A stretch of 64,000 nucleotides of DNA from Lentilactobacillus kribbianus (lineage in GTDB: Bacteria > Bacillota > Bacilli > Lactobacillales > Lactobacillaceae), in assembly GCF_013184075.1 (NCBI RefSeq), contig NZ_JABEQQ010000001.1:124001-188000 (forward strand), in the 5' to 3' direction. This document shows, one piece after another, positions 9,516-24,105 of the stretch; position 1 is the stretch's first letter; the number at the start of each line of letters is the position of its first letter. The position numbers were made by a program, and so were the translations under genes. Below the pieces are notes generated by a model. The model worked only from the letters and a program-made list of their open reading frames with translations, made no database searches and was not told where the DNA came from.

Positions 9516-9557
9516 TAAAAAAATCCTTAAAACTAGCGGTTAGACTAATTTTAAGGA
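9516..9557 (-). terminator. Rho-independent terminator after dps
   Basis: A 13-bp stem with one wobble pair (9524-9536 with 9545-9557, loop of 8) is followed on the minus strand by seven T. It separates dps from the deo promoter. Confidence 0.9.
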
Positions 9558-9575
9558 CTGTTAAAATAATTTTAT

Positions 9576-10043
9576 TTAGTTGTTACGTTGCGGCGCTTGA
9601 TCCAACTCCGCTTGAATCATCCACAGTCGTTTTTCTGTGGCCGTCTTAAACCCAATAAAAATGTCTTGCGTACTATAATCCATTTCATCACCACTAACTT
9701 CAATACCTTGCTGATACAGATCCGCTAAATAGCGATAATCACGGGCTAAAATAGTTAAACGCTCTGGAATGGATTTGGCAAAAGTACCTGGTTCATCTGC
9801 TATTTTAGTATGCTCGGCCATTTCCTTTAGCGTCGAGTACGGCGCCCCATCAATCGCAATGAGGCGTTCTGAAATTTCGTCTAATTGATCATTTAAATCG
9901 GCCATCCAATCATCCATTAAAGGATGCAACTTTAAAAAGTTGCTGCCCCGCATATACCAGTGGGTCTGGTGTACTACCATCGCTAATTGAGATAAATCGG
10001 CAACACATTGATTCAAAACTACCTTGGTTTGTTTATATGGCAT
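9576..10043 (-). CDS. dps: Dps family ferritin-like DNA-protection protein
   Basis: A 155-residue Dps/miniferritin. The inter-subunit ferroxidase ligands can be read as H28, H40, D44, D55 and E59, matching the Dps pattern (H..H..D..D..E). Such dodecamers oxidise ferrous iron with hydrogen peroxide and store it, limiting Fenton damage. The gene is monocistronic between two terminators. The 140 bp upstream holds TTGACA at 10178-10183 but no convincing -10 at the right distance, and no clear PerR box, so its regulation is not readable. The start ATG at 10041-10043 follows a GGAGG site. Confidence 0.9.
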   Translation of the reverse strand: MPYKQTKVVLNQCVADLSQLAMVVHQTHWYMRGSNFLKLHPLMDDWMADLNDQLDEISERLIAIDGAPYSTLKEMAEHTKIADEPGTFAKSIPERLTILARDYRYLADLYQQGIEVSGDEMDYSTQDIFIGFKTATEKRLWMIQAELDQAPQRNN

Positions 10044-10181
10044 CTTAATAACCTCCAGTTATTAAAGCTAATTAAAGAAATCAATTGGGGTTTTATCAAT
10101 TAAACTATCAGAACTTCCTCACCTCCATAGTAAGTGCAATTAATACTAATATCAGTGTAACAAGCTGCCTTTTACGTTGTC

Positions 10182-10220
10182 AAAAAAGACGCCACTTCAA
10201 GTTGAAGTGACGTCTTTTTT
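10182..10220. terminator. Bidirectional terminator after rlmCD
   Basis: A long hairpin, AAAAAAGACG...CGTCTTTTTT, with an inner CACTTCAA/TTGAAGTG stem and one internal mismatch, lies 4 bp after the rlmCD stop. T runs are present on either strand. Confidence 0.9.
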
Positions 10221-10223
10221 AAT

Positions 10224-11591
10224 TTAGCGTTCTAACACGGTGACACTTTCCACATGAATGGTTTGCGGGAATTGATCAACTGGTTGAACCGGTTGGTTAA
10301 TGTGATAACCTTTGCCTGCAAATAATTGTACGTCCCGAGCTAAGGTGGCTGGATTACATGATACATAAACCACTTTTTTCGGATTCATGGCCGCCACACT
10401 GTCAATCAAAGTACTATCAAGTCCTTTACGTGGTGGATCCACAAAAACAACGTCTGGCTTCAGGCCATCAGATTGCCATTTACTCATTTGTTCTTCGGCC
10501 TTGGACGCCACAAAACTAACGTTTCTAATATTATTAATTTTAGCGTTATGCTTGGCATCTTCAACGGCCTGGTCCACAATTTCCACCCCGTAAACTTTCT
10601 TAACGTGTTGAGCCACAGCTAAGGAAATGGTCCCAATACCACAATAAGCATCTACAACTACATCATCTTTTTGCAAATCAGCTTTATCAATGGCTAATTG
10701 ATATAGTTTTTCAGTTTGCACGGGATTAATTTGGTAAAACGAAGTAGCCGAAATAGCAAACTTCAAACCAAGCAATGTATCAGTAATTACGTTTGAACCG
10801 GCTAACACATTATTGACTGGTCCCATTAAAGCGTTAGTTTTAGCACTATTAACGTTTTGAATAATACTCTTCACTTCGGGTAATTTAGCTAAAATTCCCG
10901 CCACAATTTCATCGGTATGCGGAATCTTCTTAGCTCGCGTAACTAAAACAATCATCATTTCGTGCGAGTAATAACCGCGACGAACCATGATGTTGCGAAC
11001 AACCCCTTTATGGTGTTCTTCGTTATAAGGGGCCACATGGAAGGTCCGCAGCAAATCACGCACCACCAAAATGGCTTCATCAATTTTTTGATCTTGAATA
11101 TAAAAATCTTCAATTGGAATTAAGTCATGCGAATGTTTGCGGTAAAAGCCGGTTTCTAGTCGACCATTAATCAATCGGACTGGTACTTGAGCTTTATTAC
11201 GGTAATGCGTGGGGTCGTCCATTCCGATAGTAGGATTAACCTCAACATCATCTAATCCTAACTTTTGAAAATCGACGGCCACTTGGTGTTGCTTGAATTT
11301 TAATTGGGCTGAATAAGTTAAATGCTGCAAAGTGGCAATTCCCGTTTGGGTATAGGCCTTATCAACTAATTGCACCCGATCAGGACTAGTCGTGATAAAA
11401 CTAGTCACCCGGCCAAAGGCAAAACTATGTTTAACCTTGGTAATTTGCACTTTAATTTCTTCACCTGGGAGAGCATTTTCGATGAAAATTGGAAAATTAT
11501 CGATTTTAGCAACCCCGAGTCCCTGATAGCTTAAATCTGCAATCGTTACATTATATTCTTGGTTCTTTTCAACTGGTTGTGTTTTTTTCAT
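10224..11591 (-). CDS. rlmCD: 23S rRNA (uracil-5-)-methyltransferase RlmCD/RlmD type
   Basis: A 455-residue S-adenosylmethionine-dependent methyltransferase that makes 5-methyluridine in 23S rRNA (U747 and/or U1939 in relatives). Residues 10-65 form the TRAM RNA-binding domain. The SAM-binding DAYCGIGTISLA motif, the FVDPPRKGLD motif and the catalytic C412 in VSCNPATLARD follow. The four Fe-S cysteines of E. coli RumA are absent: QTGIATLQHL stands where CGGCxLQH is usual, and the fourth site reads EDFYIQ. It follows dgkB after a terminator, so it may have its own or read-through transcription. Confidence 0.92.
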   Translation of the reverse strand: MKKTQPVEKNQEYNVTIADLSYQGLGVAKIDNFPIFIENALPGEEIKVQITKVKHSFAFGRVTSFITTSPDRVQLVDKAYTQTGIATLQHLTYSAQLKFKQHQVAVDFQKLGLDDVEVNPTIGMDDPTHYRNKAQVPVRLINGRLETGFYRKHSHDLIPIEDFYIQDQKIDEAILVVRDLLRTFHVAPYNEEHHKGVVRNIMVRRGYYSHEMMIVLVTRAKKIPHTDEIVAGILAKLPEVKSIIQNVNSAKTNALMGPVNNVLAGSNVITDTLLGLKFAISATSFYQINPVQTEKLYQLAIDKADLQKDDVVVDAYCGIGTISLAVAQHVKKVYGVEIVDQAVEDAKHNAKINNIRNVSFVASKAEEQMSKWQSDGLKPDVVFVDPPRKGLDSTLIDSVAAMNPKKVVYVSCNPATLARDVQLFAGKGYHINQPVQPVDQFPQTIHVESVTVLER

Positions 11592-11621
11592 GTTTATCCT
11601 TATATTTGGTTGACTTAAATA

Positions 11622-11651
11622 AAAATTGCGTCGTTATCACAACGCAATTTT
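11622..11651 (-). terminator. Rho-independent terminator after dgkB
   Basis: A 10-bp stem (AAAATTGCGT with ACGCAATTTT, loop of 10) runs into a T-rich tract on the minus strand, 4 bp after the dgkB stop. Confidence 0.8.
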
Positions 11652-11654
11652 GAG

Positions 11655-12653
11655 TTACTCATTTTGATCTGGAATACGGTCAATACCTTCTAAAAATTTA
11701 GCTTCAGCCGTTTTTTCTTCAGCTGTTTCACCAATGGCCTTATTGGGAATTTTATCGGTATTAGCAAACATTTCAATGTGGCGTTTATGATCAATAAACG
11801 TCATTGGGGCATCACCGCCGTACTCACCATCTAAATTAATCTGAATTCGATCCTTGACGGGAGCAACCTTTACTTGACTAGTTTTTTTATAAATAATTCG
11901 TGGATCGTCAATATGCTTTCCACCATTTAACACCTTAGACAACAAATGAAGCATTTCGACGATATTACCGGTTTTGACAATAATCATCGTAAATTTACCG
12001 TCATCTAATTCGGCATCTGGAACGATTTGTTCTAACCCGCCTACCGAATTGGTTAAAGCCAGGAAAAACATTGAGGCTTTGCCTTTATACTCTCCATCAT
12101 CATACTTAATATCCATTTCTACTGGACGGACCCGCGGCAATAATTCCGCTCCTTTAACTAAATAAGCCACATAGCCAAAAAGAGTCTTTAGGTTTGATGG
12201 AACATCATAAGTAATTTCGGCAATTTGACCACCAGCAGCAATGTTAATGAAGTAGTTTTCATTAGCTTGTCCGATATCCATTTTCACCGTTTGATTCTTT
12301 AAAATGATTTTAGCAGCTTCGACAGGATCTTCCCGTGGAATATGCAACGCCCGAGCATAGTCATTAGTTGTCCCAGCAGGAATGATCGCCATTTTAGGAC
12401 GGTTTTTAAGCGGGGCAATCCCATTGACTACCTCGTTAATCGTACCGTCACCACCAGCAGCAACAAGCAACGCAAAACCGTCTTCAGCTGCTCGTCTAGC
12501 TTCATTTTTAGCTGAATTTTCAGCCGGTGTAGTAGCAAAAGCGCTGGCTTCATATCCAGCTTGTTCTAAAATATTTAAAATATCTATCATTTTTTGCTTC
12601 ATTAATTCGCGCCCTGCCGTGGGGTTATAAATGACTCTCGCTCGTTTTTGCAT
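11655..12653 (-). CDS. dgkB: Diacylglycerol kinase DgkB
   Basis: A 332-residue soluble lipid kinase of the DAGK catalytic family. It has the nucleotide-binding GGDGT at residues 67-71 followed by INEVVNG, and the GTTNDYARAL segment of the active site. In Gram-positives DgkB rephosphorylates diacylglycerol released during lipoteichoic acid synthesis, returning phosphatidic acid to lipid synthesis. It follows gatB by 19 bp. The C-terminal 30 residues are Glu/Lys-rich and probably unstructured. The site before the ATG is weak. Confidence 0.92.
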   Translation of the reverse strand: MQKRARVIYNPTAGRELMKQKMIDILNILEQAGYEASAFATTPAENSAKNEARRAAEDGFALLVAAGGDGTINEVVNGIAPLKNRPKMAIIPAGTTNDYARALHIPREDPVEAAKIILKNQTVKMDIGQANENYFINIAAGGQIAEITYDVPSNLKTLFGYVAYLVKGAELLPRVRPVEMDIKYDDGEYKGKASMFFLALTNSVGGLEQIVPDAELDDGKFTMIIVKTGNIVEMLHLLSKVLNGGKHIDDPRIIYKKTSQVKVAPVKDRIQINLDGEYGGDAPMTFIDHKRHIEMFANTDKIPNKAIGETAEEKTAEAKFLEGIDRIPDQNE

Positions 12654-12672
12654 ACCTGTTATCCCATTTCGT

Positions 12673-14094
12673 TTATTTATTCATTGAAGTAATTAACAAC
12701 TTATTAACCACAGTTGGGTTAGCTTTACCATGGGTTTGTTTCATAATTTGACCAACTAAAAAGCCAATTGCCCGATCCTTACCATTATGAAAATCTTCAA
12801 TTGATTGTGGATTAGCTGCCAAAATTTCATCGACAATTGGTTGCAATTGAGCTGGATCAGATAATTGAACCATCCCGTTATCCTTCACAAATTGTTCGGG
12901 ATCATTGCCTTTGGTGATCGCCTTAAAGACTTTTTTAGCCATTTTAGAAGAAATAGTTTCATCAGAAATCAAGTTCACCATTGAAGCTAAATGAGCAGGC
13001 GTAATCTTAGTATCTTGTAAATCAACCTGGTTATCGTTAAGGTAGGCATTTACGTCACCTTGCAAATAATTGGCGGCTAACTTAGGATCCGCTTTGAGCT
13101 CAATCATAGCATCATAAAAATCGGCCATTTCCTTGGTTTGAGTAATAACCATTGCATCATAATCTGTGATGCCTAATTCATTAACATAACGATCACGACG
13201 AGCTTTAGGTTCTTCTGGTAATTCTGACTTAATTTGGTTAATCCAATCATCAGAAATTGTTAGTGCTGGCAAATCAGGTTCTGGGAAATAACGATAATCA
13301 TCGGCCCCTTCTTTGACCCGCATCAAAATAGTTTTACCAGATTTTTCATCAAAACGTCGGGTTTCTTGCCGAATAACGCCACCTGACATCAATACTTCTT
13401 GTTGCCGTTTTTCTTCGTAAGCCAAGCCCTTACGCACATAGTTAAAGGAGTTTAGGTTCTTTAACTCCGTTTTGGTACCATAAGCGGCTTGACCAATTGG
13501 ACGAACTGAAATATTGACATCGACCCGCATGGAACCTTCTTCCATTTTCACATCAGAAACACCAGTAAATTGGATTTGTTGCCGTAATTCTTCTAGGTAA
13601 GCATATGCTTCATCAGGTGAAGCAATATCTGGCTTAGAAACTATTTCCACTAGCGGTGTACCTTGACGGTTTAAATCAACTAATGAATATCCAGTTTCAT
13701 GACTGTTTTTACCAGCATCTTCTTCAATATGCATTTCAGAGATACCGATTTTTTTCTTGTTACCATCAACTTCAATTTCTACCCAACCATCGTGAGCCAT
13801 TGGTGTTTCAGATTGCGTAATTTGGTAGGCCTTAGGATTATCAGGATAGAAATAATTCTTACGATCAAAGTGAGGATTAGGTTCAATTTCAGCATGAAGT
13901 GCTAACGCCGCTTTCATCCCAGCTTCAACAACTCCTTTGTTAGTGGTTGGTAAAACGCCAGGATAACCCCAATCAATAACATTGGTGTTTTCGTTAGGTG
14001 CTACCCCAAATTGAACGGGTGATGGACTGAAAATTTTAGAGTTAGTTTTTAATTCAACGTGGACTTCAAGACCAATCGTAGTTTCAAAATTCAT
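12673..14094 (-). CDS. gatB: Asp-tRNA(Asn)/Glu-tRNA(Gln) amidotransferase subunit B
   Basis: A 473-residue GatB, the tRNA-binding and kinase subunit of GatCAB. It phosphorylates mischarged Glu-tRNA(Gln) or Asp-tRNA(Asn), and ammonia from GatA then converts it. The N-terminus [14 protein letters not shown], the zinc/Mg region and the C-terminal YqeY-like tail domain (about residues 325-473) are intact. ATG at 14092-14094 overlaps the gatA stop by one base (TAATG), with GGAGG upstream, so translation is coupled. Confidence 0.96.
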   Translation of the reverse strand: MNFETTIGLEVHVELKTNSKIFSPSPVQFGVAPNENTNVIDWGYPGVLPTTNKGVVEAGMKAALALHAEIEPNPHFDRKNYFYPDNPKAYQITQSETPMAHDGWVEIEVDGNKKKIGISEMHIEEDAGKNSHETGYSLVDLNRQGTPLVEIVSKPDIASPDEAYAYLEELRQQIQFTGVSDVKMEEGSMRVDVNISVRPIGQAAYGTKTELKNLNSFNYVRKGLAYEEKRQQEVLMSGGVIRQETRRFDEKSGKTILMRVKEGADDYRYFPEPDLPALTISDDWINQIKSELPEEPKARRDRYVNELGITDYDAMVITQTKEMADFYDAMIELKADPKLAANYLQGDVNAYLNDNQVDLQDTKITPAHLASMVNLISDETISSKMAKKVFKAITKGNDPEQFVKDNGMVQLSDPAQLQPIVDEILAANPQSIEDFHNGKDRAIGFLVGQIMKQTHGKANPTVVNKLLITSMNK

Positions 14095-15557
14095 TAGTTT
14101 TGTCCTCCTAACGTTGGTAATTGTTTATGAAAATCAGTAGCTTGTTCAAAAGCATTAGCCGTTTGATAAATTGTTGCTTCATCATATGGTCGACCAATTA
14201 ATTGCATTCCCACTGGTAATCCGTCACTAAAGCCAGCCGGCATGCTAAGACCCGGTAACCCTGACATATTCAATGGTACCGTTAGGGCATCATTCATATA
14301 CATAGTCATTGGATCATTAACTTCAGCACCAATCTTGTAAGCTGGTGTAGGTGCAGCTGGTGTCAAAATAACATCAACCTGCTTAAAGGCTTCCGTGTAA
14401 TCATTATTCATTAACGTTCTAACTTGCGCTGCTTTTTTGAAGTAAGCGTCATAAAAACCAGCTGAGAGTGAATAAGTTCCAAGCATAATTCGACGTTTAA
14501 CTTCATCACCAAAGCCTTCGGTTCGAGACATAACGTAAAGGTCTTCCAAATTTTTCGCTTCTGGTGAGCGGTATCCATAACGAATACCATCAAATCGTTG
14601 CAAATTAGACGATGCTTCTGAAGAAGTCAAAATGTAATAAGCTGCTACTCCATACTTAGTATTAGGTAGTGAGATATCTACAATTTTTGCTCCCAGTTGC
14701 TTATAGGTTTCTGCAGCTGCTAAAATAATTTCTTTTACTTTAGCGTCTACCCCATCACCTAAATATTCACTTGGTAACCCAATAGTTAAACCGGCTACTC
14801 CATTGTTTAAGTTAGCAGCAAAATCTGGAACAGCTTGATTAGAGCTAGTTAAATCATGATCGTCATGACCCGCAATCGCATTTAATACCGTTGCATTATC
14901 AGCTACATTTCTGGTCATAGGGCCAATTTGATCAAAGCTAGAACCAAATGCAATTAAGCCCCAACGAGAAACCCGACCATAAGTAGGCTTCATCCCCACA
15001 ATTCCATTAAAGGACGCTGGTTGTCGAATAGAACCACCAGTGTCTGATCCTAAAGCAGCTAATACTTGACCTGAAGCGACCGCTGCAGCAGAACCACCAG
15101 AAGAACCACCAGGTACTCGATCCGTATCCCAGGGATTTTTAGTAATTTTAAAAGCTGAATTTTCGGTAGAACCACCCATCGCAAATTCATCCATGTTAGT
15201 TTTACCAACCATTACAGTATCAACGGCTGCTAATTTTTCAACAGCAGTGGCACTATAAATAGGTTTAAAATCAGCTAACATCTTAGAAGCTGCAGTAGTG
15301 TTAACGCCCTTAGTGACCAAATTATCTTTAAGAGCAATTGGCATCCCACTTAATAAATTCTCAGCATCAATCCCCTTTTCATCGATTGCTTTAGCACTAG
15401 CTAGAGCTTCTTCTTCGGTTACCGTGATAAAGGAATTAATATCTTTATCAACTACCTTAATATTAGCCAGGGTCGCTTTCGTTAATTCAGTAGCTGATAA
15501 TTCCTTATTGACTAATTTATCGTGAATAGAATTCAAAGATTCATTCAAATAATTCAT
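14094..15557 (-). CDS. gatA: Asp-tRNA(Asn)/Glu-tRNA(Gln) amidotransferase subunit A
   Basis: A 487-residue amidase-signature glutaminase that releases ammonia for GatB. The Ser-cisSer-Lys triad is readable as K77 (ALKDN), S152 (PGGSSGGS) and S176 ([10 protein letters not shown]). I use the ATG at 15555-15557 ([10 protein letters not shown]), 2 bp after the gatC stop with GAGGATAA ahead of it. A 23-codon upstream extension overlaps gatC and has no family support. Its presence indicates the indirect route to Gln-tRNA and perhaps Asn-tRNA. Confidence 0.96.
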   Translation of the reverse strand: MNYLNESLNSIHDKLVNKELSATELTKATLANIKVVDKDINSFITVTEEEALASAKAIDEKGIDAENLLSGMPIALKDNLVTKGVNTTAASKMLADFKPIYSATAVEKLAAVDTVMVGKTNMDEFAMGGSTENSAFKITKNPWDTDRVPGGSSGGSAAAVASGQVLAALGSDTGGSIRQPASFNGIVGMKPTYGRVSRWGLIAFGSSFDQIGPMTRNVADNATVLNAIAGHDDHDLTSSNQAVPDFAANLNNGVAGLTIGLPSEYLGDGVDAKVKEIILAAAETYKQLGAKIVDISLPNTKYGVAAYYILTSSEASSNLQRFDGIRYGYRSPEAKNLEDLYVMSRTEGFGDEVKRRIMLGTYSLSAGFYDAYFKKAAQVRTLMNNDYTEAFKQVDVILTPAAPTPAYKIGAEVNDPMTMYMNDALTVPLNMSGLPGLSMPAGFSDGLPVGMQLIGRPYDEATIYQTANAFEQATDFHKQLPTLGGQN

Positions 15558-15558
15558 C

Positions 15559-15867
15559 TTAATTATCCTCACTTTCGTCAATAATCGTTGGTACTTTAAT
15601 ATAGCCGTCCATAGTTTCTGGCGCATTAGCTAGTAATTCATCGCGTTCTTGCCAATTATCAGCAATATCATCACGCATGACATTTAATTGATCAGTAACA
15701 CTTACAGTCGGTTTAACCCCATCAGTGTTGACCTCACCTAAGGTTTCAAACAGACCAATAATTTGGCCTAGTTGCTCAGTAAAGTAAGGTAATTGTTCAT
15801 CAGAAACACTTAGCTTTGCTAGACTAGCAACGTGTTTAACATCTTCTGCTGAGATTTTTTCACTCAT
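15559..15867 (-). CDS. gatC: Asp-tRNA(Asn)/Glu-tRNA(Gln) amidotransferase subunit C
   Basis: A 102-residue GatC, the small chaperone-like subunit that wraps around the GatA-GatB interface. The start [20 protein letters not shown] is typical of the family, as is the C-terminal extended segment rich in acidic residues. It begins the gatCAB set, 65 bp after camS. An AGAGGGATC site precedes the ATG. Confidence 0.95.
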   Translation of the reverse strand: MSEKISAEDVKHVASLAKLSVSDEQLPYFTEQLGQIIGLFETLGEVNTDGVKPTVSVTDQLNVMRDDIADNWQERDELLANAPETMDGYIKVPTIIDESEDN

Positions 15868-15932
15868 TAAGATCCCTCTTTCTTTATCGGAATAATAACC
15901 CGTTTAATTTTATCATATAACTACTAATTCGC

Positions 15933-17075
15933 TTAGTAACTATTAAAAACGTGCGTACTAAATTTCTTTTCATTAGCGCCCCGACTCAAGAAGCTTTGAA
16001 TGCCTTCCGTCGATTGAACGGTAATATCAATTGGCGCATTGGCTGGCAAGTAGCGTTGTGCTGTTGTTTGTAAGTACTGAGTAAAACTAATAATTTCAGT
16101 TTGACTATAAAATTGCGTGTTAATAGTTACGTTCATTCCACTTAATGAACCGTCCACGTATTTAGCTTGAGCAGTTACTCCACTTAAATTAGGGAAGAAC
16201 TTTTGGGTTTGACTCTTGAAGTTTTCAAATGAATTTTCATCATTTTCATTAGGTGCCTTTTTGCCTGTTTTGATTGGAAAAACATAACTCTTAATATTTA
16301 ATGGTTCCCAGCTAGATACTTTAGTAGTGCCACCATCATTCACAGAGTAAGCATAGAAGTTACCACCGACGAGACTATCATCTGACGCTTGTCGATACAT
16401 TGCAATAACAATTGGAACATCTTTTAAGGCGCTCTTCTTACGTAATCTGGCCAAAACTTGATCAGCAATTTTTTTACCCTCTTGCTTCATTTGAGCGTTG
16501 CTAATTTCAGTTTCATAAGTAGCACCAAACTTATTCTTTTGATAATAATCAATCGAATTCATGGCTAGCCCAATAGTAACCCCTGAAAGTTTTAATGACT
16601 TACCATCTTGAGTCATGTAATCTTGTTCATCAATTTGAGATAAATAAATCGGGTTTCTTTTATTAGGATCGGTTGATTTATTAGCAGTGGGGTTTAACCC
16701 GTCCGGATTACTCTTAGTTTTTCGACCTAACCAATTAGTAACCGTTTTGGTAGACAAATATTGTCCTTCTTGAAAAATATATTTTTTAGTAGAAAATTCT
16801 TTTTTAGAAATATCTAATAATTGGTTCTCAAAGCCCTTGATATTAAATTGATTAGATTCTTGGGAAAGACTAACCCCTCGTGATTTACTAGTTCTATACT
16901 GACCGTCAGTAATCACTCCTTGATAGTCCTTGTTATTAGCCTGTCCCGTTAATTGTGTTGATTTTGAACCTGACGTGTTGGATGATGATCCACCCGATAA
17001 ATTATCTGTGCTTCCACACGCTGTAAGCACCATGGCCATTAAAAGCATAGACATGCTGACTGCAAACTTTTTCAA
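15933..17075 (-). CDS. camS: CamS family sex-pheromone-type lipoprotein
   Basis: A secreted lipoprotein of the CamS family, whose signal peptides give rise to the cAM373-type pheromone in enterococci and staphylococci; the mature protein's role is unknown. I use the TTG at 17073-17075 because GGAGG sits 7 nt before it; a GTG eight codons upstream at 17099 lacks such a site. With this start the signal peptide is residues 1-19 and the lipobox is LTAC with Cys20. A Ser/Gly/Asn-rich linker follows, then the CamS domain. It overlaps nothing and follows ligA by 13 bp. Confidence 0.9.
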   Translation of the reverse strand: MKKFAVSMSMLLMAMVLTACGSTDNLSGGSSSNTSGSKSTQLTGQANNKDYQGVITDGQYRTSKSRGVSLSQESNQFNIKGFENQLLDISKKEFSTKKYIFQEGQYLSTKTVTNWLGRKTKSNPDGLNPTANKSTDPNKRNPIYLSQIDEQDYMTQDGKSLKLSGVTIGLAMNSIDYYQKNKFGATYETEISNAQMKQEGKKIADQVLARLRKKSALKDVPIVIAMYRQASDDSLVGGNFYAYSVNDGGTTKVSSWEPLNIKSYVFPIKTGKKAPNENDENSFENFKSQTQKFFPNLSGVTAQAKYVDGSLSGMNVTINTQFYSQTEIISFTQYLQTTAQRYLPANAPIDITVQSTEGIQSFLSRGANEKKFSTHVFNSY

Positions 17076-17088
17076 AACTGAACCTCCA

Positions 17089-21377
<4,289 letters not shown>

Positions 21378-21412
21378 TAACTTTGTCTTCCTTTCAGTTA
21401 ATTATCCAATCA

Positions 21413-21421
21413 ATTATACCA
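21413..21421 (-). promoter_or_regulatory. Candidate extended -10 promoter of pcrA
   Basis: TGGTATAAT on the minus strand is a perfect extended -10 element; no good -35 is seen at the expected distance. It lies about 36 bp before the pcrA start codon. Confidence 0.5.
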
Positions 21422-21454
21422 AAAAATAGTTGTCTTTTCCGCTTCTCAGAAAAT

Positions 21455-21480
21455 AAAAAAAGTCGGCTTCCCGACTATTT
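21455..21480 (-). terminator. Terminator after the purK-like gene
   Basis: A 6-bp AGTCGG/CCGACT stem with a 4-base loop, followed on the minus strand by seven T. It overlaps the stop codon of the purK-like gene. Confidence 0.8.
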
Positions 21481-22641
21481 TTCAAGGTTATATTTACTTT
21501 CAAAATCAATATCTGGCCAAACACTGGTAGCCTCTATTTGTTTTAAGGTATCCGTCACCGCTGCAGTTGGAATTAATATATGTCCTCGGTTACCAGCAGT
21601 TTCATTAAAGGTTGAATTATAAAAAGTAAAATGCCAATTGTTTTTCAATACCCATTGAGTTTTAACTCGGTCAAAGTCTTGTCCCCGAATGGCTTGATAG
21701 ACTGTTGGTAAATTAGACATTACTTCGCTAAGGGGCAGATTAGCGATGGCCCGAATATGTTGTTCAAATTCGGTCACATTCGCTGCATATTCAAACACAA
21801 ATCCAGCGGAACCTAAATCAGGTGCTACTTTATTGACGTAAATGGACCCATTATCTGATAAGAAGAAGGTCACTTCAAACGTTCCCACATAATCGATATT
21901 AGTGGCAATTTCATTGGCAATTCGTTTCAATTCTTGATCCACCATTTCATCGATATCAGCTGGTGTATAGGCAGTAACCACTTGATTATCTTGATAAATC
22001 AATTCTAACGTGGGAAATAATTGTCGATTACCGACCATATCTCTGGTAACCACAATCGCATAGTCCACTTGATGTTCAATATAAGACTCTAAAACGTACG
22101 TCCCTTTATCAAGCATTTCGGTAGAATTAACGATATCAGTAGCAGTATTAATAAATAATTGCTTACCATTCAATAAATTTCGACTGATAGGCTTTAAAAT
22201 GGCTGGATAGCCAATTGAGTTCATTCCTTGATAAACGTCTTCTAAATTAACAATGGTAATATACGGTGCCATATTAATATTTAAAGATTCAAAAAAACTA
22301 CGTTCAATTAACCGATCTTGAATAATATCTAACAGTGTGTCTCGTTGCGGAACCATCGTAAAGCGTGAAATAAATTTGATAGTTTCTGGACTGATTTTAT
22401 CACTATTGTAAGTAACCACGTCACAACGTTCGGCAAACATCTTTAACAATTCTCGATCACTTAAAGAACCTAGGTACTTATAATCAGCTAATTGCATCGC
22501 TTCTGAATTTTCATCAGTACCATAGATGCCGACATTAAAACCCATGCGCTTTGCTGTTGTTATTAAGGTTGCACTACTTTGATTATCTCCGATAACGCCA
22601 ATGGTTGCGCCCGGGTAAAGAGTCCGTTCATCCGCCAACAT
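21475..22641 (-). CDS. PurK-like ATP-grasp protein, probably catalytically degenerate
   Basis: A 388-residue relative of PurK (5-carboxyaminoimidazole ribonucleotide synthase). The overall fold markers are kept: YPGATIGVIG at the N-terminus, GYPAILKP near 145, and TEFEQHIRAI near 290. Key positions are changed. The ATP-grasp metal-ligand glutamates correspond to T258 (FEVTFF for AVEFF) and K271 (VNKVAP for NEIAP), and the PRPHNSGH block reads PDLGSAGF. The N-terminal GGGQLGRM reads GDNQSSAT. No purE is adjacent. I infer a paralogue that no longer makes N5-CAIR; its present role is unknown. Confidence 0.75.
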   Translation of the reverse strand: MLADERTLYPGATIGVIGDNQSSATLITTAKRMGFNVGIYGTDENSEAMQLADYKYLGSLSDRELLKMFAERCDVVTYNSDKISPETIKFISRFTMVPQRDTLLDIIQDRLIERSFFESLNINMAPYITIVNLEDVYQGMNSIGYPAILKPISRNLLNGKQLFINTATDIVNSTEMLDKGTYVLESYIEHQVDYAIVVTRDMVGNRQLFPTLELIYQDNQVVTAYTPADIDEMVDQELKRIANEIATNIDYVGTFEVTFFLSDNGSIYVNKVAPDLGSAGFVFEYAANVTEFEQHIRAIANLPLSEVMSNLPTVYQAIRGQDFDRVKTQWVLKNNWHFTFYNSTFNETAGNRGHILIPTAAVTDTLKQIEATSVWPDIDFESKYNLEK

Positions 22642-22671
22642 TCTTCACTACTTTCGTTTTAATCTATCTTA

Positions 22672-22700
22672 ATAATAAGGTTTCCTTATCTCTTTGACAA
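22672..22700 (-). promoter_or_regulatory. Promoter of the purK-like gene
   Basis: On the minus strand: -35 TTGTCA (22695-22700), 17-bp spacer, -10 TATTAT (22672-22677). The inverted repeat ATAAGG-TTT-CCTTAT (22675-22689) lies in the spacer and overlaps the -10, so it may be an operator or a weak terminator for xpt. Confidence 0.65.
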
Positions 22701-22736
22701 ATTATTTACCGCATTAATTAAAAAGTTTACCAATAA

Positions 22737-23958
<1,222 letters not shown>

Positions 23959-23989
23959 AGATACCCCAATCTTTCATTAGTTTAAAACT

Positions 23990-24018
23990 ATTTTAGCCGT
24001 AATTGCCGGCAATAACAA
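23990..24018 (-). promoter_or_regulatory. Promoter of the glucosaminidase-xpt pair
   Basis: On the minus strand: -35 TTGTTA (24013-24018), 17-bp spacer, -10 TAAAAT (23990-23995). The spacer carries the perfect 12-bp palindrome ATTGCCGGCAAT (24002-24013), a possible operator. Confidence 0.6.
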
Positions 24019-24042
24019 TTAATAATTTGATAAAGTTTTTGT

Positions 24043-24071
24043 TTGACATTGGTTATTGTTTCGGTTATGTT
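24043..24071 (+). promoter_or_regulatory. Promoter of the DUF2187 gene
   Basis: -35 TTGACA (24043-24048), 17-bp spacer, -10 TATGTT (24066-24071). It is close to consensus and drives the plus-strand gene at 24106. Confidence 0.85.
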
Positions 24072-24105
24072 AGTTTCTGATACTTTAAACACGGAGATGA
24101 ATTAA

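Noticed and set aside
10115-10165. PerR box upstream of dps
   Set aside because: ATATTAGTATTAAT is AT-rich but does not match the TTATAATNATTATAA palindrome well enough.
15868-15932. Separate promoter for gatCAB in the camS-gatC gap
   Set aside because: AT-rich, but no -35/-10 pair with correct spacing; read-through from pcrA-ligA-camS is the simpler explanation.
22695-22725. Plus-strand TTGACA in the xpt/purK gap as a promoter
   Set aside because: No plus-strand gene lies downstream, and the minus-strand reading of the same region gives a better promoter.
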